In this document: positions 31,518-40,822 of the stretch, piece after piece
Layout of the letters: each line of letters begins with the position of its first letter
Numbering within the stretch: the stretch's first letter is position 1
From: Rhizophagus clarus
Lineage: Eukaryota; Glomeromycota; Glomeromycetes; Glomerales; Glomeraceae
Length of the DNA stretch: 64,000 bases
Assembly (NCBI GenBank): GCA_015698045.1
Contig: BLAL01000049.1
Coordinates: 62,001-126,000, forward strand
Reading direction: 5' to 3'
Made by a program: the position numbers and the translations under genes
The notes under the pieces: model-generated
Seen by the model: the letters and a program-made list of their open reading frames with translations, nothing else
The model's database searches: none
What the model was told of the DNA's origin: nothing

Positions 31518-31754
31518 ATGCATACTAATACTACATCACGAAGCATGCAATCCGAAATAGATGAGACCGATTCATTGAAACAATACATTGCCAGGCTTGA
31601 GGTCGAAAATGCCAAACTTAAAAAGAAGTTTGCTGAGATTGAAGCCAGGAATGCTGAGCTTAAGGCCAGAATTGCGAAATTGGAAGATGTGCAGATACAG
31701 AATGAATTAATAAAAAATCTAATGTCTGTATCACATGATAAAACCGATAACTGA
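31518..31754 (+). CDS. Short coiled-coil protein (78 aa)
   Basis: Heptads with ENAKLKKKFAEIEARNAELK, close to the N-terminal coil of the 20523 product. Preceded by a T-tract and TTTTTCG. It may be a truncated relative or an independent dimerising peptide. Confidence 0.45.
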   Translation: MHTNTTSRSMQSEIDETDSLKQYIARLEVENAKLKKKFAEIEARNAELKARIAKLEDVQIQNELIKNLMSVSHDKTDN

Positions 31755-31906
31755 TAGTCAAGTGATGGAGTTGCCGATCTGCTAGTCTGTCAGATGTGAC
31801 GCAATTCGTGATATAGGCGCGTAAATCTATATGCTATGGACTATTTTGCATGCAAACTTTTTTTTGCGCAAAACTTCTTTTTTCTTCGTATAATAGCTCA
31901 GAAAAA

Positions 31907-32542
31907 ATGGATTTCATGACTAAGTTGAAAGAAGACATTAGAAGGTATGTCCCGCAGTCCTTGGACAAGGGGGGTAAAATGTTTCATTCCGACTATAAAC
32001 ATATTATTGATAGACTACCTGAAAGTCTTGTTAAGAGGGCGCGTGAGAGACTCTTGCACCATTCTAAAGATCCTGTTCCATTAGAATCTATTTCTGGAAA
32101 GTCTGAACGAATTGAATCTTATTTGAGACACACATTAGAGGTTTATGAGAATTCGTTAAATAAGAAGAAACGTAAAACTATGACCCAGAAAAAATTATTG
32201 CGCCCACGAAGCTGGCCAGAATGTAATGTATTCCCTACATCACCGGCTATATATGTTACTGACATTGGAGTCCAAACAAATGGCATCTGGCCAGAGGCAC
32301 TAAAGCATGATTATGAAGAAGAGAATAATCGCCGGGTTATGAACGAACTTAAAGTGTTTCGCCAGCATCTCCTTGATTATAATAAAAGAACTTTTGAGAA
32401 ATTCATGCAAGACATAGAAAGGGAATATAGAGAGCGGATTAGTACGAATAAGAAATTGCGATATGAGAATGAGGATCTGAAGATGCAGTTGCAGGAGGCG
32501 GAAAAGGAGTTGGCATCTATGAAGTCGAATTCCTCTCATTAG
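31907..32542 (+). CDS. Hypothetical protein with C-terminal coiled coil (211 aa)
   Basis: The frame is open from 31850, but the best start is ATG 31907. A helical, basic N-terminal region ([14 protein letters not shown]) and a Pro/Arg linker are followed by a coiled coil over the last 70 residues ([19 protein letters not shown]). It overlaps the 3' end of the packaging ATPase tail-to-tail by 26 bases. Intact. No family recognised. Confidence 0.55.
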   Translation: MDFMTKLKEDIRRYVPQSLDKGGKMFHSDYKHIIDRLPESLVKRARERLLHHSKDPVPLESISGKSERIESYLRHTLEVYENSLNKKKRKTMTQKKLLRPRSWPECNVFPTSPAIYVTDIGVQTNGIWPEALKHDYEEENNRRVMNELKVFRQHLLDYNKRTFEKFMQDIEREYRERISTNKKLRYENEDLKMQLQEAEKELASMKSNSSH

Positions 32543-33293
32543 TGAGAATTTGGTCCCAGCTGAGGCGTATCCTATGTGGGTGTTCGCGGGGTACTGTTAA
32601 ATCAAAAACAATGAATTTATGTTCACATAAAGCCTTGTCAATAATCTTAATCACACTACGCCAGTCATTAGCATATTGACGTACGATTCTACTCAGTTCA
32701 TCCATAGTGCACGACCCATTGAATAGGCAGATGTGTGAAAGATTTTTTCGTATTATTTTTGGGCAGTCAAAGTAACTCTGGGATACATATATCGAACTGA
32801 TGTTGTAATGGCGTCCTTCAATAAAATAAGGAACAATTTTCTCCTGCACTTTTCTCAGATCAGCACACAAATCTTCGAATATAACCACTGTACCTCTATC
32901 TGGAGAAAATGAATCCACCTTAGGGATTTTATCAGGCTTCAAAGCCCAGAATGTAATATCTTCACGATATGGCTTTGGACTATTTGCTATTATCTGAAAT
33001 GCTGATTTGAGATACATATATTTTGGCTCCTTGAGTTGGTGGCCAATAAGTAGCAAATCATCACACTTGATATAGCGTGTCCCTCCTTTCTTCCCATTAA
33101 GCATTCGATAAAGCTTAGTTCTGAGCATGAGATTGATAACCTCATTACTTTTTCCCGTATTAGTACGGCCAAAGATTTCAAGCGTGAAAGCCCATTGAGG
33201 TGTGCTGGAATTGCCATTATATTTTTGAGTGTCTTTAATTTCGTTAATATGGTATACAAGCCTTTCAACTGGCTCAAGCTTCTTTATTTTCAT
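32517..33293 (-). CDS. A32-like (FtsK/HerA-type) DNA packaging ATPase, 258 aa
   Basis: Walker A is GRTNTGKS (residues 42-49) and Walker B is VVIFED (136-141). The family's downstream signature is EGRHYNI (159-165) then [10 protein letters not shown] (167-176), the sensor region in which Gln contacts the gamma phosphate. The length of about 260 residues is usual for poxvirus A32 and Polinton ATPases, which pump DNA into capsids. The frame is intact. It is followed upstream on the same strand by the endonuclease and integrase, a compact core block. Its presence implies packaging, although no jelly-roll capsid gene is recognisable. Confidence 0.9.
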   Translation of the reverse strand: MKIKKLEPVERLVYHINEIKDTQKYNGNSSTPQWAFTLEIFGRTNTGKSNEVINLMLRTKLYRMLNGKKGGTRYIKCDDLLLIGHQLKEPKYMYLKSAFQIIANSPKPYREDITFWALKPDKIPKVDSFSPDRGTVVIFEDLCADLRKVQEKIVPYFIEGRHYNISSIYVSQSYFDCPKIIRKNLSHICLFNGSCTMDELSRIVRQYANDWRSVIKIIDKALCEHKFIVFDLTVPREHPHRIRLSWDQILTNERNSTS

Positions 33294-33335
33294 GTCGAAC
33301 TAAGTATTATTAATGATATACTAAAATAATCCCTT

Positions 33336-33839
33336 TTAATTCTTCACCTCTTTCAAGAACCCTTTCTCGATTAGAGTATGTCTAATATACGGATATAAAT
33401 CCGCTGTATGAGGTACTTCAATAAGACATATATCTTGCTTCTTGCATATATCCCGCTTCTTCTGATCACGTATCTTTTGTGTTTTTAGATTTTCATTATC
33501 CTGGTGGTAGAAGCTATTGTGGTGATAGTGATGAGGACCCTGGTATTCGAATGCAAGACGCAATTCCTCATTATATCCATCCAAGTGTAGTCCATCCAAA
33601 AAATTTGGCCTACGTGGTGGGAATTTTTTGCCTAGTAGATCCTCAAAAATATATCGTACAGTTCTTTCGCTAGTATGGTGACATAGAGGACACCACTCGA
33701 ATTTTTTCATGATATATTTTAGTGGATATTCCCACTGATGTACACCATTCTCACAAGACCAAAGATAAATATCATGACCATTTATTCGCCCGATCTTTCC
33801 AAGGCATTGACCACCACGCTTCTTGGCATATTCTTCAGC
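33336..33839 (-). pseudogene. VSR-like zinc-ribbon endonuclease, in frame after the integrase stop
   Basis: The ATG-initiated part starts at 33710, but homology-like sequence extends upstream in frame to the integrase stop at 33840-33842. It includes [11 protein letters not shown] and [10 protein letters not shown], the zinc-ribbon repeat found before such nucleases. Next are WCPLC, then [19 protein letters not shown] and an [12 protein letters not shown]-x-LIEVP stretch, which give the D...E-x-(x)Q pattern of VSR/PD-(D/E)XK enzymes. The full domain has no ATG of its own. Either a TAG split an integrase-endonuclease fusion, or translation starts at 33710 and loses the first ribbon. Confidence 0.65.
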
Positions 33840-34994
33840 CTAAGCTATCTTGTTATTGATAGGAGAAACATATGCAATATGTATGGATAATATACTTTGG
33901 GGTGGGCGCCCAACTTTTTCTGGATCGGCTATTAACATAAGTTCTTCTCGTACGAACCCACGAGATGGAGGATATTCATCATCATCACTTCCAAGATAAT
34001 ATAATACTGGTTCATTCTTTATGACAACAACTTTTCGAATTTTATGAAGGCTTGGACTAAAGGTGGGATCAGTGCTTCTACGCACTGCTTCCATACCCCC
34101 TTCCCATTCCGCATTAGCAAGAAGATAGCGGACGGTATCTCCTTTCTTTAATGCTATTTCATCTTTACCAACTGGACGCTTATACTTTGTAGATGGTCTA
34201 GATTCGATTCGCTCTAAAGCAATGGCTTTCACTGGCTCAAGTCCCCACTTTTTTGATCCCGGTTCTCGAATAAGGCGTGTGGGATAGTTATTCAGATAAT
34301 CAATAGCTTCCGGCAAATACCTAACCCATACTCTCATTAATCTAGGATCGGAAGATATAGACTCAACAGCATACTGGATCTTATATAGAATTTTTGAGAG
34401 TGTCTGATTGAAACGCTCAACTAACGCAAGTCCCCTATGACTGTATGGACCAATCACCCGAATTGTAACATCGTGCTCTTGCATTAGACGGGAAGTCTCA
34501 CCCATAAATTCACGACCTCCGTCACATTGTAGAAGCTTTGGCCAGATCAATAGATTATTTCGATCACCATATACTTTCCTAAATGCTTTAGCAACCTCTG
34601 AACTATTCTTCGATGTGAGTGGGATAGAAGCCTTGTATCGGGAAGCGCAGTCTATAATGTTAAGTACTGCTTTATATTTTTTACCTTTATAGTGATCATG
34701 AGTGAGAAATAGTATATCGCATTGGTGTACACAATTGGGCCGTGTTATTCGCCCATAACTGACTCTAGGAATGTATTTCGGAGAGGTTTTATTAGTTTGG
34801 TATGACTCTTGATCTTCTAAAAAATTTTTGCATTCACTTAGGCGGAATCGATGGCCCTCTTTTTTACATGCATCTCTTAACAATTTGGGATTGAGATGAT
34901 AGCCAGTCAGGCGGTAATATATTTCACGCAATATGATATTTTTTTCAATTCTCTGAGCCTCATCAGGATCTATTAAGATTTGTGGTTGGCTCAT
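33840..34994 (-). CDS. Retroviral-type (rve) integrase, 384 aa
   Basis: The catalytic triad is visible: D93 (QCDILFL), D158 (LLQCDGGREF) and E193 (LVERFNQTLS), with 34 residues between the last two. The N-terminal part is helical without a clear HHCC zinc finger. The C-terminal domain has GDTVRYLL and a KVVVIKNEPVLYYLG strand set, like the SH3-like domains of Polinton integrases. It joins element ends to target DNA, fitting the 5-bp duplication. Intact to TAG 33842-33840. The start lies 30 bp from the Gag gene start on the opposite strand. Confidence 0.9.
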   Translation of the reverse strand: MSQPQILIDPDEAQRIEKNIILREIYYRLTGYHLNPKLLRDACKKEGHRFRLSECKNFLEDQESYQTNKTSPKYIPRVSYGRITRPNCVHQCDILFLTHDHYKGKKYKAVLNIIDCASRYKASIPLTSKNSSEVAKAFRKVYGDRNNLLIWPKLLQCDGGREFMGETSRLMQEHDVTIRVIGPYSHRGLALVERFNQTLSKILYKIQYAVESISSDPRLMRVWVRYLPEAIDYLNNYPTRLIREPGSKKWGLEPVKAIALERIESRPSTKYKRPVGKDEIALKKGDTVRYLLANAEWEGGMEAVRRSTDPTFSPSLHKIRKVVVIKNEPVLYYLGSDDDEYPPSRGFVREELMLIADPEKVGRPPQSILSIHIAYVSPINNKIA

Positions 34995-35024
34995 TCCTAT
35001 TCTCTTTTATAATCACAAAAAAGA

Positions 35025-37470
35025 ATGGCATTTCGGAGGCCTCATCCAAGGCAGAGAAGAACATGTGAAGAATATAAAACTGAGCTGGAGGAGGAAAACT
35101 ACCATCTTCATAGTGAATTGCAAACAGAGGTAGATCTTAACCGCCAGAATGAAAGTCGAATTAATCAGCTGGAGAGAGATTATTCCCGGTGTGAACAAGA
35201 AATCCAAAATCTTAATAGGGAGATAGAGCGCCTTGAAAATGCTTCAGAAGAGGAGATGGTAGAGTTAAAATCTGAAATCTCCAGCCTAAAAAGTCAGCTA
35301 TATCAAGCTAAGAAGGATGTACGAGATAAGGAAAAATATATCTCTGATCTAGAAAAGCGCTTGGAAGAATCTGAAGAGCAAGTTGATAGACTACGATGTT
35401 GAATCAGAGCCATCTCATCACGAAAGAATACGCCTGAACGAGGGAATTCTCCAGACTTGTATAATCCTAATATTAACTTAGAAATGGCTACCATCACAGA
35501 GCTAGCAAATGCTATAGATGGTTATGTGGAAAATAGGACAACAGCCAGGGATATTCTAATAGATCAAATAAAAAGGGCGACAAGGCAGGTACGCCGAAAA
35601 GAGAATAACTTGCATCAGATTTAGTCCGTGAGCAGAGAAGGCGATATGATGCAGAGGCTGAGCGAGACCTTGCTATTACGCGAAGAGATCTTGCTGAAGG
35701 AGCAATGGATAGGGTTGTTGGTGATCTTTAGCAGTTGCGGGCTAATGCTCGAAATCAGGTAAACCGAATGTTAATTAATATAACAAGAAAACAAACCCGT
35801 ATTGGTATATTGATACAGGAAAAATTTGCATTACAGATATTATATCAGCGGAGTAAAGCCGAGACTGACTTAGCAGAATTTAATCGGGCCTGGGTATTTA
35901 ATCGATATCAGAAATGGAAGGCTAGGGAAATCAATTCACGCCAGAATATTTTAAATTTGCAGGGACAAATATTTGCATTACAAAACAATCTTCCGCATAT
36001 AGGAATGGCAGGGTATGCACCCAAAAGATTCTCAGGTAGAGCGGATGAAGATATAGATGAATTCATAAAAGACTACAGACTCTATCTTACGGCGGCCAAC
36101 ATCACTACTGCTAATGCAGGTGGCAAACAGAGAGCTTTAGAGCTATTCTGGTCCTGCTTGACAGATGAGGCATCACGTTGGGCTGAAGATAAGCTTAAAG
36201 GTAAAAAATGGCGATTGAATCATGTAAAATGTGGGAATGCTTTAGCAAATATGGCGGCCGTAGTGGCCCTAAATAATGCTAACATAACGGCCGCCATGAT
36301 TAATACACCTGATGGTACCCCTCACCAGGATTGCCGGTTGGAGCTACTGGCGCTACAGTTATCCCGACACATAATGTTCACGCAGATGAAGATTGGTCTC
36401 TTGCTGGCGGGTATCCCATCGATGCTGGTACAGCAACCAATACCCCGAATGGAGCTTTAAATAACAACAATCCTATAGTCCTTCCTGATATCAATATTAG
36501 TCAGGTCATCTATTGGTTTAAAAGGAATTATCCTACAGTTATTCGAGAGCAACAGGAATTGATTTTTGGTACTTTGACTCAAGGTTCTGATTCAGTCAGA
36601 AATTACTATAGAAAGATAGATAAATATGCTAGGTGGGCTCGAATATCTGATCGTGAAAAAAGAATACAATTTATACGTGGATTGTCTCCTGAAAACAAGT
36701 TAGAAATGAAACGACTGGGTTTAAACAGACCTTTGGATGATGATTTGATTGAGACACTGGAAGAGATTGAAACAGAAAGGAATAATTTGCTTCTGGGTGA
36801 GGATATTTATAACCAGCCTGCTACCAAGACAAAACCAAAAACATCTTCTCATCAGGGTATTACTACAGAAGATGTTGATAGGATTGTAAATAGTAGGATT
36901 CAGGCGTTACAGCAACCACCAGCAGTTCAATCACCAGCATCTTCGTCTGGTCAGGAAAATATCACTAAAGCTGATTTACAAGAAGCCATAGCTAAATCCT
37001 TTCAAGAGACTATGTCTCGAGCAACTAAGACTTTAGATAATAGTAAAAAATCGGCCAATAAGAGAGGGGAAGACCTTATTATTAGACGATTTTTAAGTGA
37101 GCTACTAAGGACAAAATCAAATAAGCAACCTGAAGACGATTATAATTATGATCCTGTTGATGATATTACTGACAGTATGGCCGGCATGTCACTAAACAGT
37201 GCCATAATAAATGCTATCAAATCTGCTGTTAAGAAATGTACCAAGTGTGGTAGATTTGGATACACTTCTCGTAAGTGCTCTGTAAAGAAGAAAAAGAAAA
37301 GCAAGAAGTCGAAAAAAAGTAAGGTCAATCTCGCTATAGAACCAGATTCAGATTCTTCTTCAGACGATACCTCATCTAGCGATAGTTCCGATTCTGATAC
37401 AGACTCTTCCGATTCTTCCGATTCTGAGACCGTACTTAATGTTAAAATGGATAAGCTAAAAAAAAAGTAA
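35025..37470 (+). pseudogene. Gag-like gene with zinc-knuckle remnant, several breaks
   Basis: An N-terminal coiled coil (35025-35402) ends at a TGA, then stays open in frame to 35624. The frame then shifts (near 35605), meets TAG at 35729-35731, shifts again near 36330 and runs to TAA 37470. Content in order: a long coil, a Gag matrix/capsid-like region (RFSGRADEDIDEFIKDYRLY, ALELFWSCLTDEASRWAE), a second helical core (SDSVRNYYRK, IQFIRGLSPEN), a zinc knuckle CTKCGRFGYTSRKC in which Tyr replaces His, a Lys-rich stretch and an Asp/Ser tail. It should form a particle shell if intact. Its last codons form an A9G run leading to the protease frame. Confidence 0.7.
37458..37470 (+). promoter_or_regulatory. 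Candidate -1 frameshift site, Gag to protease (A9G then TAA)
   Basis: Nine A (37458-37466) and G, then the Gag stop TAA. A -1 slip on A AAA AAG would move ribosomes into the frame that continues open through the protease to 38270. The alternative is a homopolymer sequencing or mutation indel. Confidence 0.5.
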
Positions 37471-38270
37471 AGCAGAAGTCTAGCTCCAAGAAATCGTCCT
37501 CTAAAGAGATATCTTGCCTCTCCGAGGCCTCTAAAATACCACTAGAGGAGACTATTCGTAAAGTCCTTCATAGTGAGCTTAAACTAATCTTCCCCCCACA
37601 TTTTTTCCAAGATTCTGGTCTCATTGCGTCCAAACAGATAGTGGCGGAGAAGATAGTATCTCAAAATGATCTCTCACCATCTTCCAAAGATTCGGATGAG
37701 TCCAGTCTAGAGGAGGAGTCTTTAGATGATCCAATGGAGATCGATTTCGTCAAGAAGAAGGAGCTGAAAACGAGTGTTACCACTATAAAGTGCAAAATCA
37801 GGTGCTTGAAGATTCCAGCCATGACTCTAGACTCCGGAGCTGAGCCTCCAATTATAACGAAAAACATTATTGATCATACTAAGGACAAAATAGATAAATC
37901 TGAAAAACATGACCTTAGCGGTGTAGCTACTGTCCCAATTGAATCTATTGGTATTGTCCGCAATCTGCCTATTACTCTAGCTCCTGGGTGCACCATTCGT
38001 GAAGATTTTGTAGTTGTGGATTATCACAAGCCAACGCTAATATTTTCTAATCAACTCCTAAAGAAATATGGATGCGCAGTGGATTGGAATACAAATGAGC
38101 TAAAGATCCCTCTTAATGGGAAGGACTATATTATCCCGGTCACTATGCATAAGGTCAAGAATAAGCTTAAGGTGAATTGTGCGACCACTACTTCTGAATG
38201 TGATGATCTGTCAACTCCGGACTCTATATCGCAAGATTTAAGCGAAGATGGTACATTAAAAAAAAAGTGA
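37467..38270 (+). CDS. Retroviral-type aspartic protease (pepsin-like), in -1 frame to Gag
   Basis: The frame is open from 37467 with no early ATG; GTG at 37641 is the first alternative start. After a Ser/Glu-rich linker the catalytic motif MTLDSGAE appears, followed by TKNIIDHT, a hydrophobic NLPITLAPG, VVVDYHKPTLIF and a C-terminal strand set (WNTNELKIPLNGKDY). This is one lobe of an aspartic protease that would act as a dimer and cleave Gag. It ends at a second A9G run followed by TGA. No reverse transcriptase follows. Confidence 0.75.
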   Translation, partial: VKQKSSSKKSSSKEISCLSEASKIPLEETIRKVLHSELKLIFPPHFFQDSGLIASKQIVAEKIVSQNDLSPSSKDSDESSLEEESLDDPMEIDFVKKKELKTSVTTIKCKIRCLKIPAMTLDSGAEPPIITKNIIDHTKDKIDKSEKHDLSGVATVPIESIGIVRNLPITLAPGCTIREDFVVVDYHKPTLIFSNQLLKKYGCAVDWNTNELKIPLNGKDYIIPVTMHKVKNKLKVNCATTTSECDDLSTPDSISQDLSEDGTLKKK

Positions 38271-38404
38271 GTTATGCAAAGCGCCTTTCGGCTGAGGATA
38301 TGGCAATTCGTATGAGAGAACTCGAAAAGGCATTATTTTCTAGCATTCAATCGAATTTGGAAATCATAGGATACTATAATAGTTTGCACAGCCGAATTGA
38401 ATAA
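38258..38404 (+). other. Second A9G site and a 46-codon trans-frame tail
   Basis: Nine A (38258-38266), G, then TGA. A -1 slip enters an open frame from 38267 to TAA 38404 that encodes a charged helix (AEDMAIRMRELEKALFSSI). The layout repeats the Gag-protease junction. The tail starts in AGCGCCTTTCGGCT, a motif also seen inverted near 5684. Confidence 0.45.
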
Positions 38405-38413
38405 GATGAATAA

Positions 38414-38965
38414 CTATTTGGAAGTAAGAGCACGACCAGATGCTCTAATTTTTTCTATATCATTATTAGTTCTCTTATACAAATCTAAGACATCTTCGGA
38501 AGATTCAGTAGATGAAATAGAATCAGAAGCGCAAACAGTCTTGGTTCTTGATTTCCTTCCTCCAGTCTTTTTTACCTTACTATCTGAAATAACATCCTCT
38601 TCTGAAGCTGGATTAGTAGATTTGCTAATTTTAGTATCATGTATCTTGTTTTCCAGTGCTGTGAAGGCAGAATCGAATTTATTTTGAAATTCTCTTTCAG
38701 CTTGGTACTCCTCATTCTGTTTATCCATAATATTTGTACTTAGGGGAACTACTACATCATTCCATTGAATCCTATTAAACTCTTGTCCTCTCCAAATTTG
38801 ATATAAATGACTATTTGATATTTTATATTTTTTACTTAGCTGATCTAAAGGTCTAGGCTTCATATCTCGATATTGCATGATGTCTTTGTAATCCGCAGGA
38901 GATAAGTAACTAGCCCTGGAATTAATATGTGTTTTAAGTGGGGGTATGATCATATTAGTGCTCAA
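38414..38965 (-). CDS. HTH DNA-binding-like protein (183 aa)
   Basis: Intact from ATG 38965. Residues about 22-60 fit a helix-turn-helix of the homeodomain-like/Psq class (SPADYKDIMQYRDM, PLDQLSKKYKISNSHLYQIW). A charged linker with a basic patch (KKTGGRKSRTK) and a Ser/Glu tail follow. The gene start is 59 bp from an array of seven 17-bp iterons lying between it and the divergent gene at 39224, so it may bind them. Confidence 0.55.
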   Translation of the reverse strand: MSTNMIIPPLKTHINSRASYLSPADYKDIMQYRDMKPRPLDQLSKKYKISNSHLYQIWRGQEFNRIQWNDVVVPLSTNIMDKQNEEYQAEREFQNKFDSAFTALENKIHDTKISKSTNPASEEDVISDSKVKKTGGRKSRTKTVCASDSISSTESSEDVLDLYKRTNNDIEKIRASGRALTSK

Positions 38966-39023
38966 CCGCTAGAGATTTTTTTACACTATAAAAAAATGTA
39001 TGAAAAAAAATATTGATACTATC

Positions 39024-39154
39024 CTAGTATCGGTATTATGCTAGTATCAGTATTACAGTAGTATCGATAGTACGCTAGTATCAATAATATGGTAGTATCA
39101 GTAATATATACAGTATTATGCATAGTACGCTAGTATCAGTAATATGCTAGTATC
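39024..39154. repeat. 17-bp iterons, (C/G)TAGTATC core
   Basis: Cores start at 39024, 39041, 39058, 39075 and 39092 (exact 17-bp steps), then 39130 and 39147 (again 17). One position between the groups is degenerate. They fill the gap between divergent genes, as operator arrays or origin iterons do. Confidence 0.8.
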
Positions 39155-39223
39155 CATAAAAAATAAAGTGTTTCCAGGATCGTGTGGTCTCAAAAATTTG
39201 CTCATAATTTTTTTAGTATACTA

Positions 39224-40327
39224 ATGACTAGGTCGAAAAAAATTATGTCCAATGTGCATACCTTAAAAGATATCAAGGATAGAGAGGCAGTTGGGGAATC
39301 ACTAGGTAAACAGATCCCTTCAGGTCGTCGGCTTGGTAGTATTCGTGAATTAGAACTTGAGAAAGCATTGCGCGGTAGCATCAAAACTACTTCTGATATT
39401 GCTAGTGATTATAAAGACCTGCAGGATGTATGTTTAAAGCAAAAAAAGGATCTTGTGCTAGTTCAAGCTAATGCTAATAAAAAGATTAGCCAGCTAAATG
39501 CGACCAATACTAGGCTTAGATCTTCTGAGCAGTTATTCCGTAATGAGCGTAAAGCAGAGCGAGAGAAATATTCTGCCGAAATCAAATCACTCAAATCCTT
39601 GATAAAAACTCTGGAGAAAGAAGCGTCTTTGGCCCAGAAAGCTTCGTCTGCTGACAAGATCAAAATTCTTTCTCTTGAAACTAAAGTACGAGAATTGGAA
39701 GGTAAGTTGGATGACTTGGAACTAGAACAGGTGCTCCATGATTCGAATGCAGTAGGACAGATGATAGAGGATTCGGCCCAATCTGATCGTAAAGAGATCG
39801 ATTCTCTCAGGCTTGAATTGGAACGAGTGAAGGAGGACCTTAATTCGAAAGAATGTACAATAGAATGTATGGAAAAAGGGATAGAAGCGACACATGAGAT
39901 AACCAGTCGGGAAATAGATGCTTTGTATTCGGCACGATCAAAATTAATGGAGAAAAATAGGTCTCTCAGGGACCAGTTAGAATTGGAAAAAAATAATAAA
40001 GTAGATCCTCAACCCCCGCCTATGAATGATTCATCGCATCTTGGTCCTGAAGCGACCCCTTCCACTCTTAATCCTTCTCAAATAATTTCTGTAGGTGGCG
40101 CAGAAGCGGTGCCTTTACTAGCAACTGCTCCTATCGTCACGAGCTCCTCGATCCTGCCTATGTTAATATATTCTATACTTACCCTAGTACTTATTACGAT
40201 TATATGCTTCATGGCTAGTAAATGGTGGAATTCGCGAAAGAAAGACGACCGACCAGGTAAGATTTTTTCGGGACAGGCCGTCTCAGAAATAATACCTAAT
40301 CGACTACCGTATAAGTACTGGCGCTAG
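39224..40327 (+). CDS. Long coiled-coil protein with C-terminal membrane anchor (367 aa)
   Basis: The frame is open from a GTG at 39182; the first ATG is 39224. Residues about 45-270 are almost continuous coiled coil. A Pro/Thr-rich linker follows, then one hydrophobic segment (ILPMLIYSILTLVLITIICF, about residues 313-332) and a basic SKWWNSRKKDD stretch, so it would be tail-anchored with a short basic end. No family recognised. In a virus-like element this could be an envelope or spike-type structural protein, or a membrane tether for replication; that is inference only. Confidence 0.55.
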   Translation: MTRSKKIMSNVHTLKDIKDREAVGESLGKQIPSGRRLGSIRELELEKALRGSIKTTSDIASDYKDLQDVCLKQKKDLVLVQANANKKISQLNATNTRLRSSEQLFRNERKAEREKYSAEIKSLKSLIKTLEKEASLAQKASSADKIKILSLETKVRELEGKLDDLELEQVLHDSNAVGQMIEDSAQSDRKEIDSLRLELERVKEDLNSKECTIECMEKGIEATHEITSREIDALYSARSKLMEKNRSLRDQLELEKNNKVDPQPPPMNDSSHLGPEATPSTLNPSQIISVGGAEAVPLLATAPIVTSSSILPMLIYSILTLVLITIICFMASKWWNSRKKDDRPGKIFSGQAVSEIIPNRLPYKYWR

Positions 40328-40822
40328 TGGAACTCCTTCGAATCTTTTTGAATGCGGGTTAATACCTTTTTTGATAAATCCGCCCCTGATACTTGGTCAC
40401 GTAATTCAGCCATTATACCAATAAAGACTATGTTTAAAATATGCAGATTTTCGGCTGATCGTAAACTTTGATATGCAAAATACTAATGATTATCTCCGGG
40501 CATATCTGAGGTCGGGATATATGATCGGAGGATGATCTCTTAGGTCGGAGGCCAGAAGATCGATTATAGGAATTGAAGTTAGTCAGTATTATTGCAAGCG
40601 AAAAAAATATGCAGTCATAAATAATATTATGCAAAGCGCCTTAACGGCTAAGTATTCTTAGTTGAAATTGCCACATCCCACTAAGAGTACTTAGAAAGTT
40701 TATTGTAAAGTTTTTATATATTTTTTAAGCTCTCTTACAGCCTTGTCCTGGGAGTATTTGTCGATCTCCTTTTCTCTTACATCTGAATCCTTGATTTGCA
40801 TTATTTTATGTGATGGGGACGG
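40328..40822. other. Intergenic region between converging genes
   Basis: No gene seen. It holds repeated GGTCGG(G/A) words near 40511-40550 and AGCGCCTTAACGGCT at 40635-40649, the inverse of the motif after the genes ending at 16082 and 17000. Confidence 0.5.

Noticed and set aside
35025-38404. Complete LTR retrotransposon inside the element
   Set aside because: No reverse transcriptase or RNase H follows the protease, and I found no LTR pair around 35-38.4 kb.
39024-39154. CRISPR array
   Set aside because: Units are 17-bp iterons without unique spacers; this is eukaryotic DNA and no cas genes are present.
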